64,000 bases of DNA, from NCBI GenBank assembly GCA_001724275.1, contig MEDZ01000015.1, forward strand, positions 101,557-165,556, written 5' to 3'. How positions within the stretch are numbered: the first letter of the stretch is position 1; the number at the start of each line of letters is the position of its first letter. Positions 55,640 through 63,971 of the stretch are shown here, piece by piece. This DNA comes from Gemmatimonadetes bacterium SCN 70-22 (GTDB taxonomy: Bacteria; Gemmatimonadota; Gemmatimonadetes; Gemmatimonadales; Gemmatimonadaceae). The translations under genes and the position numbers were made by a program. Under the pieces are notes generated by a model. That model saw nothing but the letters and a program-made list of their open reading frames with translations, was not told the origin of the DNA and did not search any database.

Positions 55640-56635
55640 ATGATCGCCGCCGTCATTCCGCGTTTCGGCCCCCCCGAAGTCCTCCAACTCCGGGAGGTCC
55701 CGCCTCCCACGCCGTCATCGCACGAGGTGCTGGTGCGTGTGCACGCCTCGGCACTCAATCGCGCCGACCTGCTGCAACGCGTCGGGCGCTACCCCGCCCC
55801 CGCCGGATGGCCGGCCGACATCCCGGGGCTGGAGTTCGCGGGCGAGGTGGCGGCGACCGGGAGCGACGCCACGCGCTGGCGCCCGGGCGACCGGGTGTTC
55901 GGCCTGGCCGGCGGCGGGGCGCATGCCGAGTACCTCGTGGTGCACGAGGCCACGATCGCCGCCATTCCCGATGCACTCACGTGGCACGAGGCGGCGGCGA
56001 TCCCCGAGGCCTTCATCACCGCCCACGACGCGATGGTCACCCAGGGGGGACTGCGCGCCGGCGAGTTCGTCGTCGTGCACGCGGTCGCCAGTGGCGTCGG
56101 GCTCGCGGCCGTGCAGGTCGCGCGCGCGTGGGGGGCGCGCACCTTCGGGACGTCGCGCAACGCCAGCAAGCTCGCGATCGCGCAATCGTTAGGCATGGAC
56201 GAGGGCATCGCGCTCCCCGTCGCGCTCGACCCCTTCGCCCCCGCCGTGGCCGCGTGGAGCGGCGGACACGGCGCCGACCTCACGCTCGACCTCGTGGGGG
56301 GCGGCTACCTCCCCGCCAGCATCCAGGCGGCCGCGCCGCGCGGGCGGATCCTCCTCGTCGGCGCCGTCGGCGGCGGTACCGCCCAGGTGGACGTGCGGCA
56401 GATCCTCGGAAAGCGCCTGACGCTGCAGGGGACGGTGATGCGCGCCCGATCGCTGGAGGAGCGGATCGCCGTCGCCGCTCGCTTCGCGGCCGAGGTCGTC
56501 CCGCGCGTGGCGCGAGGGGAGCTGGTCCCCTCGATCGACGCCGTCTTCCCGCTGTCGGAGATCGCCGCCGCGCACCGACGCCTCGAGTCGAACGAGACGG
56601 TCGGGAAGGTCGTCATCGAGCTCCCGACGCGCTGA
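55640..56635 (+). CDS. NADPH:quinone oxidoreductase (zinc-independent MDR)
   Basis: The 331-aa protein matches the quinone-reductase branch of medium-chain dehydrogenases: M-I-A-A-V-I-P-R-F-G, then SALNRADLLQRVGRYP, PGLEFAGEVAATG, and the nucleotide motif A-V-A-S-G-V-G-L-A-A-V-Q (about 150-161). Catalytic zinc ligands of alcohol dehydrogenases are absent. The last codons and the stop are the first unit of a 13-bp tandem array. Confidence 0.92.
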   Translation: MIAAVIPRFGPPEVLQLREVPPPTPSSHEVLVRVHASALNRADLLQRVGRYPAPAGWPADIPGLEFAGEVAATGSDATRWRPGDRVFGLAGGGAHAEYLVVHEATIAAIPDALTWHEAAAIPEAFITAHDAMVTQGGLRAGEFVVVHAVASGVGLAAVQVARAWGARTFGTSRNASKLAIAQSLGMDEGIALPVALDPFAPAVAAWSGGHGADLTLDLVGGGYLPASIQAAAPRGRILLVGAVGGGTAQVDVRQILGKRLTLQGTVMRARSLEERIAVAARFAAEVVPRVARGELVPSIDAVFPLSEIAAAHRRLESNETVGKVVIELPTR

Positions 56636-56741
56636 GCCGACGCGCTGAGCCGACGCGCTGAGCCGGCGCGCTGAGCCGACGCGCTGAGCCGGCGCGCTGA
56701 GCCGGCGCGCTGAGCCGGCGCGATGAGCCGGCGCGCTGAGC
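56625..56741. repeat. 13-bp tandem repeat (CGACGCGCTGAGC)9
   Basis: Nine contiguous 13-bp units, differing mainly at position 3 (A or G), begin within the last three codons of the quinone oxidoreductase gene. Its TGA stop lies in unit 1. The array fills the gap up to a probable promoter for the next gene. A 13-bp period cannot keep a frame, and each unit carries CTGAGC. Confidence 0.92.
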
Positions 56742-56773
56742 CGGAGAGTACTTGCAGGCGAAGCCGTGTGTAT

Positions 56774-56794
56774 TTATGCATTATACATGCATAA
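56774..56794 (+). promoter_or_regulatory. AT-rich palindrome at the GNAT gene start; possible ArgR-like operator
   Basis: TTATGCAT (56774-56781) and its complement ATGCATAA (56787-56794) flank TATAC, an AT-rich island in GC-rich DNA. TTGCAG at 56752-56757 could be a -35. The TGCAT-N5-ATGCA core resembles arginine-repressor boxes (TGAAT-N4-ATTCA in E. coli) except for spacing. The next gene resembles N-acetylglutamate synthase. The ArgR link is inference. Confidence 0.45.
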
Positions 56795-57326
56795 GTTCGC
56801 ACGCCAGCGCCGCGCCGCCTCCCGGGCGCGCTCCCCCCGCCCGCACCTCAGCGCCACCCACGTGGTGCGCGGAGCGGTCGCGTCCGACGTCGGGGACATT
56901 CACGCCCTGGTGGCGCGCCACGCCCCATCGGGGACGCTCCTCCCGCGCACCCTCGACGAGATCGCGGCCGCCATCCAGGACTACGTGGTGGTGGCCGATG
57001 GGCAGGGGAGCGTGATGGCGTGCGCGGCGTTGCAGGAGTATTCGCCGTCGCTGGGCGAGGTGAGTTCGGTCGTGGTGGCGCCCGAGGCGCAGGGGCAGGG
57101 GCTGGGGAGCATCGCCGTGCGCGCGGTCGAGGCGATGGCCCGTCGCCGCGGTATCGACGAACTGTTCGCCCTCACCCTGGCCGACGGCTTCTTCGACTCC
57201 CTCGGGTACGAGCGGTGTGCGGTCGCCCGCTATCCCGAGAAGCTCGCCCGCTACGAGCAGCTCGTGCGCCGTGGCGTCGCGATCATCCCCAAGTCCTGCT
57301 ATCGCAAGACCCCTGCCTGGGGGTAA
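56787..57326 (+). CDS. GNAT acetyltransferase, resembling short N-acetylglutamate synthases
   Basis: The 179-aa reading has a GNAT domain from about residue 28: V-V-R-G-A-V-A-S-D-V-G-D-I, then SVVVAPEAQGQGLGSIAVRAVE with the acetyl-CoA-binding Q/RxxGxG loop, and a C-terminal PEKLARYEQL and PKSCYRKTP typical of argA-like GNATs. ATG 56787 lies in the AT-rich palindrome; if that is an operator, translation may start downstream, for example at GTG 56866 next to the domain edge. It converges on the propeller gene. Confidence 0.75.
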   Translation: MHKFARQRRAASRARSPRPHLSATHVVRGAVASDVGDIHALVARHAPSGTLLPRTLDEIAAAIQDYVVVADGQGSVMACAALQEYSPSLGEVSSVVVAPEAQGQGLGSIAVRAVEAMARRRGIDELFALTLADGFFDSLGYERCAVARYPEKLARYEQLVRRGVAIIPKSCYRKTPAWG

Positions 57327-57330
57327 GGCG

Positions 57331-58242
57331 TCAGCGGGGGGTGGGGACGCCGACGATCGCGAGGCGATCGCCCGCGGGTGACACGGCGAGCCGCGTGATG
57401 CCGCCGACCCCGGCTCCCGCCAGGTCGGCGACCTCTTCCCACGTGGCGCGTTTCGCGACGTCGCACACGAGAAGCCGGCTCCCACTGCCGGCAATCAGGC
57501 GACCATCCGGAAGCCACGCGTAGTCCTCGACGCCCTGCGGGAGGCGCGCGAGCGGACGCATGGCGCGCGTCCGGACGTCGAGTTCCATGACCCAGGAGGC
57601 GTTCTCGTACGCCTTGCTCACGAAGCTGATGTGGGATCCGCCCGGAATGCGGTGGAGCGACCGCCCGATGTTGGCCATGAGCGTGTCGCTGCGCCCGGTG
57701 GACAGGTCGCCCAGCACGAGCACGGGCGGGGTCCCGAGGACGAACATCGCGATGTGGGTCGCGTCGGCCCAGGCGTGATAGCCGACGGGCTTCAGCGCGG
57801 GGAAGATGACCGACTCCTCCATCCCCGCCCCCTGGCGGAGGGGGATGCGCCAGAGGCGCTGCGTGGAGTCGCGCTCGACGCGGATCACCGAGATCGCGCC
57901 CCCGCCCGGGACCTCGGCCGCCGAGTACTCGCTCTCCGGGGCGGTGGCGGTGACCCGCGTGGTCCGCGCGGTGGCGATGACGTAGCGGTAGATGTCCGCC
58001 TGTGCATCCTCACGCGTGGAGGTGTAGAAGATCGCTCCGCCGTCCCGCGTGAACGACGGCTGGTTGTCGTAGCCCGGACGGCCGGTGACGTTGCGCGGCG
58101 TTCCCACGCGCAGGGCACCGTCACGCAGCTCTATCGAGGCGAGATAGACATCGGTCTCACCCTGGGCGCGCCCCGCGGCGGGGAGGGTGACGAGGAGCGC
58201 TGTGGCGAGCGCGAGGGCTCGGCGGTCGAGGGTCGCGGACAT
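57331..58242 (-). CDS. Secreted TolB-like propeller protein
   Basis: The 303-aa protein has a signal peptide (ALALATALLVTLPAAGRAQ, about 10-28) and PD40-type repeats: QPSFTRDGGAIFYTSTRED, AWLPDGRLIAGSGS and LAVSPAGDRLAIVG. It probably binds proteins or ligands in the periplasm. ATG 58242 is chosen for the signal peptide; an upstream Met would add 43 residues. It is a single-gene unit. Confidence 0.75.
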   Translation of the reverse strand: MSATLDRRALALATALLVTLPAAGRAQGETDVYLASIELRDGALRVGTPRNVTGRPGYDNQPSFTRDGGAIFYTSTREDAQADIYRYVIATARTTRVTATAPESEYSAAEVPGGGAISVIRVERDSTQRLWRIPLRQGAGMEESVIFPALKPVGYHAWADATHIAMFVLGTPPVLVLGDLSTGRSDTLMANIGRSLHRIPGGSHISFVSKAYENASWVMELDVRTRAMRPLARLPQGVEDYAWLPDGRLIAGSGSRLLVCDVAKRATWEEVADLAGAGVGGITRLAVSPAGDRLAIVGVPTPR

Positions 58243-58494
58243 GGCGTGGAAGTTCGTGGCGATGCCGGAGGATAGCGAGACGCCAGGCGCTTCGCATCGG
58301 CCGTCCGGCGAGGCGTCGCCCCCCCGCGCGCCGCGCGAAACCCGCTCGCGCGCGGCCGGATTCGAGCTCACTCACGCCCGCGGCATCACGCCCCGGTTGT
58401 GCGCCTCCCTGCCGGTCGGCACTTTCTCCCCCCCGCCCGGCTCCTCGCCCCCCGTTCGGCGCGCCCACCTCGGACACCGCCAGGAGAATCCCCG

Positions 58495-60153
58495 ATGCTC
58501 GGCCTGATGCAGGAAGTCCCCCTGTCCATCCCGATGATGTTGCGGCGCACGCGCGACCTCTTTCCCGAGAAGCTCGTGATCTCGCGCCGCCCCGACCGGA
58601 GCATCACGCGCACGTCGTATCGCGAGGTGCTGGAGCGCGCCGGCCGCCTGGCACATGCGCTGCGCGTGCTTGGGGTGCGCGATGGCGATCGCGTGGCCAC
58701 CCTGGCGTGGAACCATCAGCGCCACCTCGAGGCGTACTTCGCGATCCCGTCGTCCGGCGCGGTGCTCCACACGCTCAACCTGCGCCTGCACCCCAGCGAC
58801 CTGGCGTACATCATCTCCCATGCCGACGACCGGGTCGTCCTGGTGGACCAAGTACTGTGGCCGCTGTGGGAGAAGGTCGCGCCGCTGGTCCGGGTCGCGC
58901 ACGTGATCGTGATGGGCGACGGGGGCGAGACGCCGGCAGGTGCAATCGACTACGAGGCGCTCCTGGCCGGCGCCCCCGATGCCCCGTTCCCGTTCGACGA
59001 CCGCGACGAGCGCACGGCGGCCGCCATGTGCTACACCTCGGGGACGACCGGGCGCCCCAAGGGCGTGCTCTACTCGCACCGGGCCATCACGCTGCACACG
59101 ATGATGTCGCTCGCGGCCGACGGCCCGGGCATCAGCGAGCGGGACGTGCTGCTGCCGGTCGTCCCGATGTTCCACGTCAACGCGTGGGGGTTCCCGTTCA
59201 CCGCGGCCTTCGTCGGGGCGTCGCAGGTGCACCCCGGGCCGCACCTGGATCCCGCCTCCCTCCTGGACCTGATGGCCGGCGAGCGGGTGACGATGGCGGC
59301 CGGCGTCCCGACCATCTGGCTCGGCATCCTGCAGGCGCTCGACCAGGCCCCCGGCAAGTGGAACCTCTCGGCGCTGCGCATGACGCTGGTGGGCGGGGCG
59401 GCCCCCCCGGAGGCGATGATCCGCGGCTTCAAGCAGCGCCACGGCGTCGTCGTGCAGCAGGGGTGGGGGATGACCGAGATGACCCCGATCGGGACGGTGT
59501 CGCACCTGCGCGGCGAGCACGAGGCGCTTCCGGAGCACGAGAAGTACCATCTGCTCGCCAAGGCCGGCTACCCGGTCATCGGGGTCGAGATTCGCGCCCG
59601 CAGCGAGGGAGGGCTCCTCCCCTGGGACGGGACGACGATGGGCGAGCTCGAGGTGCGGGGGCCGTGGATCGCCCGCGAGTACTACCGACCCGAGGAGGAG
59701 ATCACGCAGTTCACGGAGGACGGCTGGTTCCGCACCGGCGACATCGTGACCATTGCGCCTGACGGCTGCGTCACCATCACCGACCGCGCCAAGGACGTGA
59801 TCAAGTCCGGCGGCGAGTGGGTGAGCTCGGTGGCGCTGGAGGGGGCGCTGATGGGGCACACCGAGGTCTTCGAGGCGGCGGTGGTGGGACTCCCCCATTC
59901 CCGATGGTCCGAGCGCCCCTTTGCCGTCGTGGTGCGCAAGCCGGGAGCGCAGGTGGACGAGCAGGCGCTCAAGGCCTGGCTGGCGGAGCGCTTCGCCACC
60001 TGGTGGGTCCCCGACGCGATGACATTCGTCGATGCCCTCCCCAAGACGGGGACGGGCAAGGTGCAGAAATCGGTCTTGCGCGAGCAGTATCGCGACCGCT
60101 ACGCCCACGCCGCCGACGCGATCCAGCTCCCTCCGGCGGAAGCCGAGGCGTAG
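58495..60153 (+). CDS. Long-chain/medium-chain fatty acyl-CoA synthetase
   Basis: The 552-aa protein belongs to the adenylate-forming family: AMP motif M-C-Y-T-S-G-T-T-G-R-P-K-G (about 179-191), MFHVNAWGFPF, G-W-G-M-T-E-M-T (about 322-329), then GWFRTGDIV and the catalytic Lys of P-K-T-G-T-G-K-V near 518-525. The MFHVNAWG motif is common in alkyl- or dimethylsulfoniopropionate-type CoA ligases; chain specificity is not decided. CAGGAGA precedes ATG 58495. No other beta-oxidation gene is adjacent. Confidence 0.93.
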   Translation: MLGLMQEVPLSIPMMLRRTRDLFPEKLVISRRPDRSITRTSYREVLERAGRLAHALRVLGVRDGDRVATLAWNHQRHLEAYFAIPSSGAVLHTLNLRLHPSDLAYIISHADDRVVLVDQVLWPLWEKVAPLVRVAHVIVMGDGGETPAGAIDYEALLAGAPDAPFPFDDRDERTAAAMCYTSGTTGRPKGVLYSHRAITLHTMMSLAADGPGISERDVLLPVVPMFHVNAWGFPFTAAFVGASQVHPGPHLDPASLLDLMAGERVTMAAGVPTIWLGILQALDQAPGKWNLSALRMTLVGGAAPPEAMIRGFKQRHGVVVQQGWGMTEMTPIGTVSHLRGEHEALPEHEKYHLLAKAGYPVIGVEIRARSEGGLLPWDGTTMGELEVRGPWIAREYYRPEEEITQFTEDGWFRTGDIVTIAPDGCVTITDRAKDVIKSGGEWVSSVALEGALMGHTEVFEAAVVGLPHSRWSERPFAVVVRKPGAQVDEQALKAWLAERFATWWVPDAMTFVDALPKTGTGKVQKSVLREQYRDRYAHAADAIQLPPAEAEA

Positions 60154-60209
60154 CGCGGGGGACGGCGAGCGCACCGCCCCCCGCAGGGGCGGCGCGCCGC
60201 CGTATCTTC

Positions 60210-61571
60210 ATGGCGACCCGACCGGCCATGGCGCACACGGCACCTCCTCGCCCCGCCCCCTCCTCCCCCGCCCCGCCGCGCCGCATCCTCCTCGTGGATG
60301 CGGACGCGTTCTTCGTGGCGGTCGCGCGGATGGTCGACCCCGAGGGAGCCGGCAAGGCGCGCCTCCTCATCGTCGGCGGCGCGCCGGGGTCGCGCGGCGT
60401 TGTCTGCTCGGCGTCGTACGAGACCCGGCAGTACGGCGTCCGCTCGGCGATGCCGATCGCCCGGGCGATGCGCCTCTGCCCCCAGGCCATGTGCGTCCCC
60501 GTGCCTCGCGGCGCGTGCGGGCGCAAGAGCCGCGAGATCGCTGCCGTCCTTCAGCGCTTCGCCCCGGTGGTGCAGGCGGCGAGCATCGACGAGTGGTACC
60601 TCGACCTGACGGGGACCGAGGCGCTCTACCGTGGCGCGCCGCTGGACGACGTGGCCCACCGCATCCGGGACGCCGTGCACCAGGCGACCGGGCTCTCCGT
60701 ATCGTTAGGCGGCGGCACCAACAAGCTGGTCGCCAAGCTGGCCGTGGAGTTCGCCAAGCCCCGGCCCGGGACGGACGGGACCGGCGTCTGCATCGTCCCC
60801 CCGGGCGAGGAAGCGCGCTTCCTGCAGCAGGTCCCCCTCGCCGACATCCCCGGTGTCGGGCCGCGCCTGCGCGACCGGCTCCAGGCGCTCGGGCTCCGCA
60901 CCGTCCCCGACGTCACCGGCGCGGGGCTCGCGGCGCTGGAGCGGATGCTGGGCGAACGCGCGGGGCAATGGCTGTTCGACCGCGCACGGGGAATCGGGAG
61001 CACCGAGGTGGTGGCGCGCGAACGCCCGAAGAGCGTGAGCCATGAGGACACCTTTCCGCACGACCTCGACGACGACGCGGCGCTGGAGGCAGAGCTGGTG
61101 CGCCTGGTGACGCGCGTCGCCTCGGACCTCCGGGCCCGGGGGCTCGCGGCGCGCACGATCTCGGTCAAGCTGAAGGACGCCGACTTCCGCCTTCGCGGCG
61201 CCAGCCGGACGCTCGATGCACCGGTGGTGGCCGACCGCGTGATCCGCGCCATCGCGCGCGAGCTGCTGCAGCGGCTGCGCGCCGCGCGTCGCATCCCGGC
61301 CCGGCTCCTCGGCGTGGGGCTCTCGGGACTCGGCGAGAGCGAGGAGGCCGACCAGCTGTCGCTCTTTGGGGAGGAATCGGCACCGGCGGAACGCGAAACC
61401 GCGCGTGACCGCGCCCTGGCGACCGCCGTCGACCAGCTACGCGCCAGGTTCGGGAGCGCGGCGATCGTCCCGGGCCGCCTCGCCGTGCGCGCGCGTGCGC
61501 CTAACGCTGCCCGGGCTGGGGAAGCCCCGCCCCCAGCGCCAGGGCGAGGCGCTCGACCGTCCGGTCGTTGA
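60210..61571 (+). CDS. dinB: Y-family DNA polymerase (DinB / Pol IV)
   Basis: The 453-aa protein has the Y-family active site: D-A-D-A-F-F-V-A-V (about 31-39) with the first metal-binding Asp, and S-I-D-E-W-Y-L-D (about 129-136), where most DinB proteins have SIDEAYLD. Helix-hairpin-helix (LADIPGVGPRLRDRLQALG) and little-finger domains follow, and D-Q-L-S-L-F near 385 resembles a clamp-binding motif. TATCTT directly before ATG 60210 resembles a promoter box, so ATG 60228 may be the start. Its last 71 bases overlap the opposite-strand lipoprotein gene. Confidence 0.9.
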   Translation: MATRPAMAHTAPPRPAPSSPAPPRRILLVDADAFFVAVARMVDPEGAGKARLLIVGGAPGSRGVVCSASYETRQYGVRSAMPIARAMRLCPQAMCVPVPRGACGRKSREIAAVLQRFAPVVQAASIDEWYLDLTGTEALYRGAPLDDVAHRIRDAVHQATGLSVSLGGGTNKLVAKLAVEFAKPRPGTDGTGVCIVPPGEEARFLQQVPLADIPGVGPRLRDRLQALGLRTVPDVTGAGLAALERMLGERAGQWLFDRARGIGSTEVVARERPKSVSHEDTFPHDLDDDAALEAELVRLVTRVASDLRARGLAARTISVKLKDADFRLRGASRTLDAPVVADRVIRAIARELLQRLRAARRIPARLLGVGLSGLGESEEADQLSLFGEESAPAERETARDRALATAVDQLRARFGSAAIVPGRLAVRARAPNAARAGEAPPPAPGRGARPSGR

Positions 61572-62058
61572 GGCTCAGGATCACCGCGGCCAGGTTGTTC
61601 GACGTGACCAGCGTGGGCGGCGCCTTCCACATCACGCGCGTCCCGCGAGGGGCAACGGTCGCGCTGTCCAGGGCGTCGGTGTCGCGCGCACGCGCCGCGG
61701 CCGAGGGGTACAGGAAGACCTGCAACTCGTGGTCGGGGCCGCCGACCTGATACAGGATTCCCTCCACGGCGAAGAACGGGTGGCGCACGGGCGCTGGCTG
61801 GCGCTCGGCGACGACGCCGGCGCGCAGCAGGCGATCCTCGACGGCGCACGGGGTCCAGTCGCCCTCGAGTGCGCACGCCGGCTTCGACCCCGGGGCGGGC
61901 GACGCCGGTGCCCCAGCGCCGCCCGCGGGGGGCGGTGCCTTTTCCCCCTCCCGCGGCGCTGGCCCGGAGCAGGCGGACAGGAGCGCGACGAGCAGGAGGC
62001 CAGCGGACAGCCGCGCGAGCCGCCGCCCCTCGATGCTGGAGCAAACATGGGGAGCCAT
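61501..62058 (-). CDS. Lipoprotein of unknown function
   Basis: The 185-aa protein has a lipoprotein signal ending L-L-S-A-C-S-G (Cys30), a Pro/Ala/Gly linker (about 34-58) and a small folded domain (PFFAVEGILYQVGGPDHELQVFLYP, then RGTRVMWKAPPTLV). No family is recognised. Its TAG lies in a CGTTAGGC octamer. It overlaps the 3' end of dinB tail-to-tail. Confidence 0.75.
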   Translation of the reverse strand: MAPHVCSSIEGRRLARLSAGLLLVALLSACSGPAPREGEKAPPPAGGAGAPASPAPGSKPACALEGDWTPCAVEDRLLRAGVVAERQPAPVRHPFFAVEGILYQVGGPDHELQVFLYPSAAARARDTDALDSATVAPRGTRVMWKAPPTLVTSNNLAAVILSLNDRTVERLALALGAGLPQPGQR

Positions 62059-62063
62059 GCCGC

Positions 62064-62071
62064 GGAAGCTA
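62064..62071 (-). promoter_or_regulatory. Candidate -7/-10 element TAGCTTCC, five bases from ATG
   Basis: The minus strand reads TAGCTTCC-GCGGC-ATG before the lipoprotein gene, the same box-to-start distance as before larE. Not part of a coding sequence, so the match is not forced. Confidence 0.4.
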
Positions 62072-62211
62072 GCGCCGGCGCGTCGACCGGCGCGAGCGCT
62101 CCGCCCCCTCTACCAATTCCGCGCACTCCTCGTTCATTTCTGTCGGTCTGGCGCCGGGAGGTGCCCGATGCACCAACCTGCACGCGACACCCGGACGAAC
62201 GAGCAGAGGCG

Positions 62212-63003
62212 ATGAGAGCAGACGAGATCGACTATCGGTTGGTTGGCGACGACCTGCAAGGCGTGGTGGTGACGCTCGATCCCGGCGAGGCGGTCGTGGC
62301 CGAGGCTGGGGCGATGATGTACATGCAGGACGGGATCCGGATGGCCACCACGCTCGACCAGACCGGGCGCGGGGGTGGATTGTTCGACAAGCTGATGTCG
62401 GCCGGAAAGCGCGTCCTGTCGGGCGACTCGTTCTTCGTGACGTTCTTCATGAACGAATCGACGCGGCGCCGCGACGTGGCCTTCGCCTCGCCCTATCCGG
62501 GGAAGATCCAGCCCATCGACCTGCGCACGTGGGGCGGGACGCTGATCGCCCAGAAGGACTCGTTCCTGTGCGGGGCGCGCGGGGTGGACGTCAGCATCGC
62601 CTTCGCGCGCCGCATCGGCGCCGGCTTCTTCGGGGGAGAGGGGTTCATACTCCAGAAGCTGCTGGGAGACGGGCTCGTCTTCCTTCACGCCTCCGGGACG
62701 CTCATGGAGATGGAACTCGCCGCCGGCGAGCAGCTGCGGGTCGACACGGGGTGCCTGGTCGCGATGCAGCCGTCGGTGGGCTACGACATCCAGATGGTAC
62801 CGGGCGTCAAGACGGCGCTGTTCGGGGGAGAGGGGCTCTTCCTCGTGCAGCTGACGGGTCCAGGGCGGGTCATCCTCCAGACGCTCCCGTTCTCGCGCCT
62901 GGCGGACCGCATCATCGCGGCCGCGCCGCGGGCGGGCGGCGCGCGGCGCGAGGAAGGATCGGTGCTGGGCGCGCTGGGCGGGATGCTGGACGGAGACCGC
63001 TGA
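62212..63003 (+). CDS. AIM24 / TIGR00266 family protein
   Basis: The 263-aa protein is a beta-rich AIM24-type protein: PGEAVVAEAGAMMYMQDG (about 24-41), FVTFFMNES, then FGGEGFILQKLLGDGLVFLHASG and the repeat V-K-T-A-L-F-G-G-E-G-L-F. In yeast AIM24 stabilises an inner-membrane complex; the bacterial role is unknown. It overlaps the next gene by one base (TGATG). Confidence 0.9.
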   Translation: MRADEIDYRLVGDDLQGVVVTLDPGEAVVAEAGAMMYMQDGIRMATTLDQTGRGGGLFDKLMSAGKRVLSGDSFFVTFFMNESTRRRDVAFASPYPGKIQPIDLRTWGGTLIAQKDSFLCGARGVDVSIAFARRIGAGFFGGEGFILQKLLGDGLVFLHASGTLMEMELAAGEQLRVDTGCLVAMQPSVGYDIQMVPGVKTALFGGEGLFLVQLTGPGRVILQTLPFSRLADRIIAAAPRAGGARREEGSVLGALGGMLDGDR

Positions 63004-63971
63004 TGTCGGGACGACTGGGGCGGGTGAGGTGCGCCGCGCTGCCGGCGGTACCGGCGGTACCGGCGGTGCCGGCATTGCTGGCGCTGCTGGCGGTGCTGGG
63101 GGCAGCCGCCCCGGCGACCGCGCAACAGAACCTCGACACCGTGCGGGTGACGGTGCAGCCGGTGGCCGGCAACGTGCACGTCCTGTTCGGGAGCGGAGGG
63201 AACATGGCGCTCCTGGCCGGCGATGACGGGGCGGTGCTCGTCGACGACCAGTATGCCCCGCTGCGCGAGCGAATCCGGGCCGCGGTGGCCACCGTCAGCC
63301 GCACGCCCGTGCGCTTCGTGATCAACACGCACGTGCACGGCGACCACACCGGCGGGAACGAGAACTTCGGCCGCACCGGGGCGGTGATCGTGGCGCACGA
63401 CAACGTGCGCACGCGCCTGAGCGCCGAGCAGTTCAACGCCCGGCTGAACCGGCGGACCCCGGCCGCGCCGCGCGGCGCCCTCCCGATCGTCAGCTTCAGC
63501 GAGTCGGTCACGTTCCACCTGAACGGCGACTCGGTGCGCGTGGTGCACCTCCCGCCGGCCCATACCGACGGCGATGCGTACATCCACTTCACCCGGGCGA
63601 ACGTGATCCACACGGGCGACGTCTTCAACAACGGCGCCTACCCGCTGGTCGACACGTACAGCGGCGGATCGATCGATGGCTACATCACGGCGATCGACGC
63701 GGTGCTTGCGGTGGCCGACGACCGCACCAGGATCATCCCCGGGCACGGGCCGGTGGCCACGCGCGCCGACCTGGTGGAGTATCGCCGCGTGGTCGCGACC
63801 ATCCGCGACCGCGTCCTCGCGCTGGTGCGGGCGGGGAAGAGCCTCACCGAGGCGGCCGCGGCCAAGCCGACGGCCGAGTTCGACGACCGGTGGGGGAAGG
63901 GGTTCGTGACCCCCGACTTCCTCCTCGACGTCGTCTACAACGACCTCAAGGCGCGGCACGGAAGTCGTTAG
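63003..63971 (+). CDS. Secreted metallo-beta-lactamase-fold hydrolase
   Basis: The 322-aa protein has a signal peptide built partly from a 9-bp repeat (P-A-V, 63042-63068) and ending ATAQQN. The zinc site is N-T-H-V-H-G-D-H (about 106-113), with later ligands in LPPAHTDGDAYIHF, HTGDVF and IIPGHGP. It resembles periplasmic MBL proteins of quorum-quenching or metallohydrolase type; substrate unknown. The stop TAG (63969-63971) lies in a CGTTAGGC octamer. Confidence 0.88.
   Translation: MSGRLGRVRCAALPAVPAVPAVPALLALLAVLGAAAPATAQQNLDTVRVTVQPVAGNVHVLFGSGGNMALLAGDDGAVLVDDQYAPLRERIRAAVATVSRTPVRFVINTHVHGDHTGGNENFGRTGAVIVAHDNVRTRLSAEQFNARLNRRTPAAPRGALPIVSFSESVTFHLNGDSVRVVHLPPAHTDGDAYIHFTRANVIHTGDVFNNGAYPLVDTYSGGSIDGYITAIDAVLAVADDRTRIIPGHGPVATRADLVEYRRVVATIRDRVLALVRAGKSLTEAAAAKPTAEFDDRWGKGFVTPDFLLDVVYNDLKARHGSR

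Noticed and set aside
56625..56741. CRISPR-like array
   Set aside because: Units are 13 bp and contiguous, with no unique spacers and no cas genes in the window. It is a simple tandem repeat.
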